The notes under the pieces were generated by a model. It saw only the letters and a program-made list of their open reading frames with translations. It was not told the DNA's origin and ran no database searches. From Chara braunii (taxonomy: Eukaryota > Streptophyta > Charophyceae > Charales > Characeae), in NCBI GenBank assembly GCA_003427395.1, contig BFEA01000749.1, forward strand, positions 181,579-245,578: 64,000 nt of DNA. Reading direction: 5' to 3'. The position numbers and the translations under genes were made by a program. Every line of letters starts with the position of its first letter. Positions within the stretch are counted from its first letter, which is position 1. Positions 59,139-64,000 of the stretch are shown here, in pieces.

Positions 59139-59303
59139 TGCCGGTGGCTTCAAGGGCAGGCCTGTGCTCACTGAGGCAGTCTACAGAGTGAGGAAGAATG
59201 GGGTTGTGGAGGTGGTTGCCACTGGGTTGCAAAGACCAAAGGCCATTGCTCTGACAGGGAATGGCAAAAGGATTTATATTTCTGAGTCAGCAGCATGGAC
59301 AGG
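59139..59303 (+). CDS. SMP-30/gluconolactonase-like lactonohydrolase, exon 2
   Basis: The exon reads AGGFKGRPVLTEAVYRVRKN, then VEVVATGLQRPKAIALTGNG and RIYISESAAWTG, the next blade of the propeller (family pattern: VYR, VVADGxxxPNGIAxSPD, LYVTD). Asn of the usual PNGI is replaced by Lys (RPKAI), which is unusual because that Asn normally binds the metal. The donor is at 59304 (ACAGG|GTAATT), again after the second codon base. The C-terminal blades are not visible downstream; sequence after 59400 looks repetitive, so either a long intron follows or the gene is truncated. Confidence 0.8.
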
Positions 59304-60335
59304 GTAATTGTTGCTCGTTTGACTCATACCCCATTTGGCTTTTTCTTTTGAAACCGGGGTGCATCAGATTAGGTACTTGTCGGGCTGGGCCAGAAAATAA
59401 GAATATTATTTAATTTTAATTTTAATTTTAAATTTGGTATAGAATTTCGATGTGACCCTGAGGCAAAAGTTGTTCATTTCGTTTTTCTGTGTAATGTAAG
59501 TTTTCTTTTCAGATTTCTTGGATTTACTTTTTTTTGTTGCTGGGACCTTCCTTGGTCCTTGCACGGCAGGGCTACCAAGGTGACCTGTGCGGCCCGGCTG
59601 GTAGCCTAGATAAACAGAGTAATTGTTACATGCTGAGCGTGCACAGGCCCTGTTTCGGGGGCCCGACGGTTGCTGGGGGCCCCCTGGTCGCACGACACTC
59701 AGACGTGCGTCCTGGAGGCTCACGGCCGACCTGAGGGCCGCAGGATTCGATTTGAGGCAGCATTCATTTATTTATTTATTTCCTGTCCTATGTTTGTCTG
59801 TTCAGGCATCGTTTCAGACTTGCAGTTGGTCCGAACAGACTTTCAGTCTGTTTGGACAAAGGCCATGTTTTGGGCCTTCTTCGTTTGCAGTCAGGCCCTT
59901 TCGGACCAGGTTCGTGTTCGTCCAGTAGCAGACACTCCCTGCTGCATCAGCAGGGAGGGCCTGGATGTTCGGTAGAGACCCAGTCAGGCCGTTTCAGGCC
60001 AAGGACCGGAGGCACACCAGCGAGGCCCAGTGCTACTCATGGCAGGGCCAGGCCAGGGCAGACACACAGTTCGAGTAGCTCACTTCTTGGGCGACATGCT
60101 GCTGGAGCATCGCAACACAGCGCTGCGTTAGAGGTAGAGGCGTGGGTAGAGAGAGAGAAAGAGGCATGGCTATACCTGCAGCGCGGCACTTACCTGGGCG
60201 CCATAGCAGGACTTCGTACCCGCGACCTGCATCCGACGCCAGCAGTACATGGCGGCAGTTACCTGCAGGTGAGACAGCGAGGAGGGCGACATCTTCGTCG
60301 CCCTCCACTTCCGCCTCTTCTTCTCTCTTCTTCTT

Positions 60336-60342
<7 letters not shown>
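59304..60342. other. No recognisable exon
   Basis: I searched by eye for the missing propeller blades and found none. TTTTAATTTTAATTTTAA at about 59411 and GC-rich text at 59530-60300 look like decayed repeats. Confidence 0.45.
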
Positions 60343-60368
<26 letters not shown>

Positions 60369-60369
60369 N

Positions 60370-60424
<55 letters not shown>
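60343..60424. repeat. Compound (CA)n(GA)n microsatellite
   Basis: About 13 CA units, one N at 60369 and about 27 GA units. Confidence 0.96.
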
Positions 60425-60427
<3 letters not shown>

Positions 60428-60852
60428 TACAGGCAGAGGTTACGTTGGGCCATGATGCCCACGATCTGATTCAACATTTTTGTGGCACGCATCGATTTGA
60501 CATTCGGTAGGGAGACTGTTTTTGGACTTCGCTATCACGATCTTGATCTTCTCCCTCGTCTCCATCTTCATCTCGCCCCTCCCCCATCTCCTCATCCGTG
60601 GTATCTCCCTATGTGAGTGCTCAAGGAGGGACTGTTCTTCCATGTATGCGGTCCCTCCCCTCTCTCTCACATGTGTGGTGTATGATGGGGTGTCCCGTCA
60701 GTACCTGATAGGTCAGGTCATATCTTTGGGTCTTCCGCTGCGCTACATTGTGCTGTTGATGTTTGGTGGCGCTGCATTGTCCATTCGAGCCCCTTTCATC
60801 ACTTCGCCGATCCTTGGCTCCATATACATTGCTCGATTGAGCATGTATCAGT

Positions 60853-60865
60853 TGGTATCGGAGCC
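60853..60865 (+). other. Probable LTR-retrotransposon primer binding site
   Basis: TGGTATCGGAGCC differs at one base from TGGTATCAGAGCC, the common plant primer site complementary to initiator tRNA-Met. It follows a possible LTR end (CA at 60849-60850) by two bases. The LTR itself would lie at about 60500-60850, but I cannot find its 5' end or a second LTR. It lies on + and so is not part of the minus-strand gypsy element downstream. Confidence 0.45.
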
Positions 60866-60904
60866 TTGCGAGTGAATCAGGACTCCAGACCTGACTCGTG
60901 AGCA

Positions 60905-60948
60905 GGAGGATCGATCGATTGATTGATTGATGGATGGATGGATTGGTG

Positions 60949-60981
<33 letters not shown>
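60905..60981. repeat. (GATT)n / (GATG)n microsatellite
   Basis: This is a run of GATT with some GATG and GGTT variants. Confidence 0.9.
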
Positions 60982-60984
<3 letters not shown>

Positions 60985-61720
60985 AGGATTAACCTAATCG
61001 AAGTCCCATTTGTGATTTCCTGCCCAAAAAATTCTTTTTTTTTTCTTTTTCAGAATTTCGGAATCCTCTTTTGGGCAAATTCGTTTTTGTACATAATCTG
61101 AATCGCGCATTCATTAGTACCTGAAAAGCCTCTTGTTGATGTCAGCAGCAGCAACCGAAGTACATGCAGATGTCGACCATGCAGACCATTGCCAAGACCA
61201 GGTACGTGCGCTCATGTCATCATTCTCATCTCGCCCTCTCCGCTCATCCTCGTCTTCTTCACGCACATCTTCTTCCTCTACCATGAAGACCACCACCACC
61301 TCTGCTAGCTAAGTGCTCAGCTTGGCTATGGAGGGCTGAGCTATGGCGCTGCCATAATGCAGAGCACTTCTTCCACACTACCGTGCGAGCACACCAGCGT
61401 TAGCGCAGCAGCGTGTGGGCACACACTCAAGCAGCGCTGCCGCACTCGGCCCTTTCCTAAAGGGAAAGTGGCGGGCTCGCAGCCTATCGCCTGCCCAGCG
61501 GATCGAGTTTCGAGTACCTTCACACTGGGCCAAAGTGTCTGCGCCCACCAAGATTCACAAAAAATGATGGATTCAGGGGCCCGACTTCACTCAAGGTGGG
61601 CACGTGCTTGCTGCGGGGGCCTTATGCAGGTATGCCGAGGGGTGAAACCCCTGCACTCCCTCCTCTACTTCGATAGTCCTCTGAGGCTCTGAGAAGTCTT
61701 CATTCAGCAGGCTGGTACCC
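60982..61720. other. No recognisable gene
   Basis: A small perfect stem CCCTTT/AAAGGG lies at about 61450-61465. Nothing else is recognised. The 3' end and LTR of the gypsy element may start in here. Confidence 0.4.
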
Positions 61721-62010
61721 TTATAATGCTCTCTTGTATGCTGAAACAATCTGGGAAGCAGTCTTCATTACGTCTTCTCTTGTGAACCACTGATCCTCTT
61801 TAGGATCAAGATGGTGCCTAAACCACACTCTGTACTGCATTTGCGGTTTAGGAGGTCTTCCCTGGCCTGGTGGCTTAGTCACTGGCATCAGTCGATGTTC
61901 AATGATGTCGTCATCCATGGTTGGGGGCAGCGTAGATCTTTTGGAGGGAGACCTGTCAGTCTCAGCGAAAGGAGCTAGTTTGGAGGCATGGAAAACAAGG
62001 TGTGTGCATG
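61721..62010 (-). pseudogene. Gypsy integrase C-terminus with chromodomain-like tail
   Basis: An initial FHASKLAPF phrase is the usual FHVSxLKPY after the integrase catalytic core. It is followed by DDDIIEHRLMPV, YRVWFRHHLDPKEDQWFTRE and IVSAYKRAL, which fit the chromodomain pattern (IIxxR, YLVRWxGxxxxEATW, aVxxY). In chromoviruses this tail guides insertion to marked chromatin. The frame ends at 61721. Confidence 0.75.
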
Positions 62011-62019
62011 AACCATTTT

Positions 62020-62330
62020 GTTGTACCCTCCCTTTAGAGGGTCGAGCTCAAAGTCATACATATGTACGACTTCAATCCACCTTTTGCGTGCATCGAAGAG
62101 CACACGCTATATCTTAATCCAGCGCAACGTCTCATGGTCATATCTCACATAGAAGAATCTGCCTAGGAGGTAGTGCCTCCAATGGACGAGCGCTCTATAG
62201 GGGGCATAAAGCTCTCACTCATACGTGGACTTGGTTAATTTATGAGATGGCAACTTTTTGCTCATATACTGGATCGGCCTTAACTTCTTCCCCTCTCCTG
62301 CGCAAGGATCACGCCTATGCCATATTGGCC
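62020..62330 (-). pseudogene. Gypsy RNase H, decayed
   Basis: PIQYMSKKLPSHKLTKSTYE, ELYAPYRALVHWRHYLLGR, RYDHETLRWI, RKRWIEVVHMYDFEL follow the usual order for RT-linked RNase H (YSxxExELLAI, WRHYLxG, TDHxxLxxL, RxxRWxExLxxYDFxI). Two stops interrupt it. RNase H removes the RNA strand after cDNA synthesis. Confidence 0.8.
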
Positions 62331-62358
62331 GGCGTCTGTGGTCACAATGAAAGGGAAC

Positions 62359-63205
62359 TCAGGATCCAGAAACTTGAGGACTTCGTAGTGCGTGAGGGCA
62401 TACTTTTAACCTTTTGAACGCCGCCTCGCACTCGTCGGTCCACTCCCATGGGGTGTCAAGGCGCGTGCGGTTAGTGGAGAAACTAAAGTTTCTAACAAAC
62501 GGGCGGTAGTAGCTCGTCATCCCCGAGAATGACCTCACCTCCGTCATAGACTGAGGTCTGGGCCAGTCAAGTATGTGGCCCACCTCGACATCATCTAGCC
62601 TCAAACCATCCACGAAAGTTTCATGACCCAAATACAAGATCTTGGTGTGACCAAATTCACATTTGTACTGGTGCTGTCTTAGGAGCCCTAGCACTGCCTT
62701 CACATGCTCAACGTGCTCCTCCGCAGTCCTGCTAAAGATGAGAATATCATCGAGGTACACAATGATAAACTTGTCTAAGTAGTCATGAAAGGTCTGGTTC
62801 GTTGTGTGTTGGAATGTCCCAGGAGCATTGCATATACCAAAGGGCATCACCACAAACTCGTACAGCCCGTACTTGGTTTAGAAAGCGGTTTTGTGTTGAT
62901 CTTCATGTCTAATAGCAATCTGATGGTATTCAAACTTCAGATCTATATTTGTGAAGTGCCTACATCCTTCACTCTATCTAAGAGGTCGTCGATGCGGGGT
63001 AGGGGCTCTGCGTTGTTAACGGTGATGGCATGGAGGCCCCTATAGTCAATGAACATCCTCAAGGTTCCTCCTTTTTTTGGGAAAAATAAGATTGGCGCAC
63101 TGTAAGTGAAGGAACTACGCCGAGTCCAACCCTTCTCTGTGAGCTCCTTGAACTGGTGGCGGAGCTGATCTAACTCGGCAGGAGATATCCGCTATATCTG
63201 TCCTC
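62359..63205 (-). pseudogene. Gypsy reverse transcriptase, decayed
   Basis: The N-terminal part (about 63200-62950) reads ELDQLRHQFKELTEKGWTRR, FFPKKGGTLRMFIDYRGLHA and PLPRIDDLLDRV. After a frameshift near 62945 and a TAA at 62877-62879, KYGLYEFVVMPFGICNAPGT, YLDDILIFS (about 62762-62736), FSGMTSYYRPFVRNFS and PWEWTDECEAAFKRLK follow. The catalytic YLDD is intact, but the frame is not. Confidence 0.9.
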
Positions 63206-63461
63206 TAGGTACCTGGCTACCTGGAACGACTTTTATCGCATTGACTTCCCTTTCTCAAACAAAATTTATGTGAAGCTGAAGTAGCAGTTGCTTGAGCATT
63301 TGACAAACTAACACCATCCATTTGTCCTTGGGAAACATGAGCAATCCAACCTGTAGGGTTTCCTTTTCCTTTTCCCATCCTTACTTCTGTAGGTTTGCCT
63401 TTGGGGGTGATTTTTACAGCCTCCCCTTTCTTAGAGAAAAAGACTAGGTGCATACCCTCCT

Positions 63462-63760
63462 CGCGATTCTGTTTGTAAATAATTAAAGGAGGACGCACAC
63501 ATGGAGCCATAGTTCTCCACTAGTATGCTCGCCTTAAACTTTTGCTCCTCGCGATTCTGTTTGTAATAATTAAAGGAGGACGCACACATGGAGCCATAGT
63601 TCTCCACTAGTATGCTCGCCTTAAACTTTTGCAGCCTAGGGGCTGTCTCTTATACACATCTAGATGTGTATAAGAGACAGGCGCATATGCAGCCATAGTT
63701 CTCCACTAGTATGCTCGCCTTAAACTTTTGCAGCCTAGGGGTCCTTCCAATTGGCAACTT
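63462..63760. repeat. Triplicated segment around the adapter
   Basis: The stretch from CTCGCGATTCTGTTTG to CGCCTTAAACTTTTG (about 80 bp) occurs at about 63460, 63546 and, partially, after the adapter at 63689. Copies are almost identical. An assembly collapse or misjoin at the adapter is likelier than a genomic triplication. Confidence 0.8.
63643..63680. other. Nextera mate-pair junction adapter (artefact)
   Basis: The same adapter as at 22744-22781: CTGTCTCTTATACACATCT directly followed by its reverse complement. The minus-strand frame across it ends in the spurious phrase CLLYTSRCV. Confidence 0.98.
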
Positions 63761-63995
63761 GTGAATCATCACCTTCCTATCCCAGTCGAACTGAGACTTA
63801 GCAACCTCGAGGTAGTACATGCCTAGTAGCATATCGAAAGGCAGCGCATCGCTTATCGGGAACTAGCTCTTATGCCTCATCTCCCCTCCTCCTTCGGAGA
63901 AGGTACAGACTACATCTCTGACATAGTCTTTGACGACCATGAAGTGCTTGCTGGCTAAGGTAGATGCTACAGACTTGCTAAGCCGCTGCATTTGG
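63690..63995 (-). pseudogene. Gypsy protease-like segment
   Basis: The text LPFDMLLGMYYLEVAKSQFD, then WDRKVMIHKLPIG matches the C-terminal part of retroelement aspartic proteases (FDxLLGMxWLxxxxxxIDW). The catalytic Asp-Ser/Thr-Gly is not visible within the window. A stop interrupts the upstream text. Confidence 0.65.
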
Positions 63996-64000
63996 TCCCC

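Larger units (their letters stand above)
61721..64000 (-). mobile_element. Ty3/gypsy chromovirus remnant, integrase core deleted
   Basis: Read on the minus strand from the window edge, there is a protease-like segment, reverse transcriptase, RNase H and then directly a chromodomain-type C-terminus. The element continues beyond 64000. About 1 kb of integrase that should lie between RNase H and the C-terminus is missing at about 62010. Frames are broken several times. An assembly adapter and a triplicated segment disturb 63462-63760. Confidence 0.85.

Noticed and set aside
63462-63760. CRISPR-like array of direct repeats
   Set aside because: Three long, near-identical pieces with an adapter; no short regular repeat-spacer pattern, and the genome is eukaryotic.

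Overview
The window is eukaryotic nuclear DNA from the green lineage, most likely a large, repeat-rich genome of a charophyte (streptophyte) alga. Three things point there: an intact plastid outer-envelope pore gene of the OEP24 family (36988-37659, +), a short plant-type telomere-like CCCTAAA run (2353-2377), and L1-like and chromovirus-type retroelements. A Chara-type genome is my best guess, but this is inference; I cannot search a database. It is a short-read draft: three N gaps (3593-4532, 19382-19471, 45978-46681), three single Ns, and two leftover Nextera mate-pair junction adapters (22744-22781 and 63643-63680).

Only two host genes are convincing. One is the single-exon OEP24-like gene. 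The other is the 5' part of a secreted SMP-30/gluconolactonase-like (lactonohydrolase) gene in two visible exons (57910-58583 and 59139-59303, +), whose remaining exons I could not find. Nearly everything else is mobile or repetitive DNA.

Layout. 0-2.4 kb: CA-rich minisatellites, an (ATT)n run and a telomere-like patch. 2.9-4.7 kb: a tandem array of two alternating hairpin units whose stems differ by paired (compensatory) changes. 5.9-7.3 kb: a roughly 1.4 kb foldback element with a poly-A retroposon in its loop. 8.6-10.2 kb: two zones of degenerate short repeats that look like retrotransposon untranslated sequence. 12-12.5 kb and 18-18.8 kb: diverged tandem repeats. 19.9-35.2 kb: a strikingly AT-rich island with a decayed Helitron (N-terminal basic repeats, Rep with Y2 motif, PIF1-like helicase), a downstream Ulp1-like protease segment, two copies of an unrecognised protein (X) that flank the Helitron, and three diverged copies of another unrecognised small domain. 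36.5-37.7 kb: OEP24. 40-45 kb: a cluster of three MITE-like families. 46.9-51.2 kb: a dead L1-like LINE with a poly-A tail. tRNA-related SINE heads lie at 41.2, 51.3 and 53.6 kb. 55-60.4 kb: large GT/GA microsatellites, a minisatellite that carries its own GA tracts, and the SMP-30-like gene. 61.7-64 kb: a Ty3/gypsy chromovirus remnant on the minus strand that has lost its integrase core.

The most unusual material is the AT-rich island. One internal duplication there has a GC-rich copy and an AT-rich copy differing largely by G-to-A and C-to-T changes, and several TGA codons sit where tryptophan is expected. Both fit strong AT-directed mutational decay of a formerly GC-richer element, although other explanations remain.
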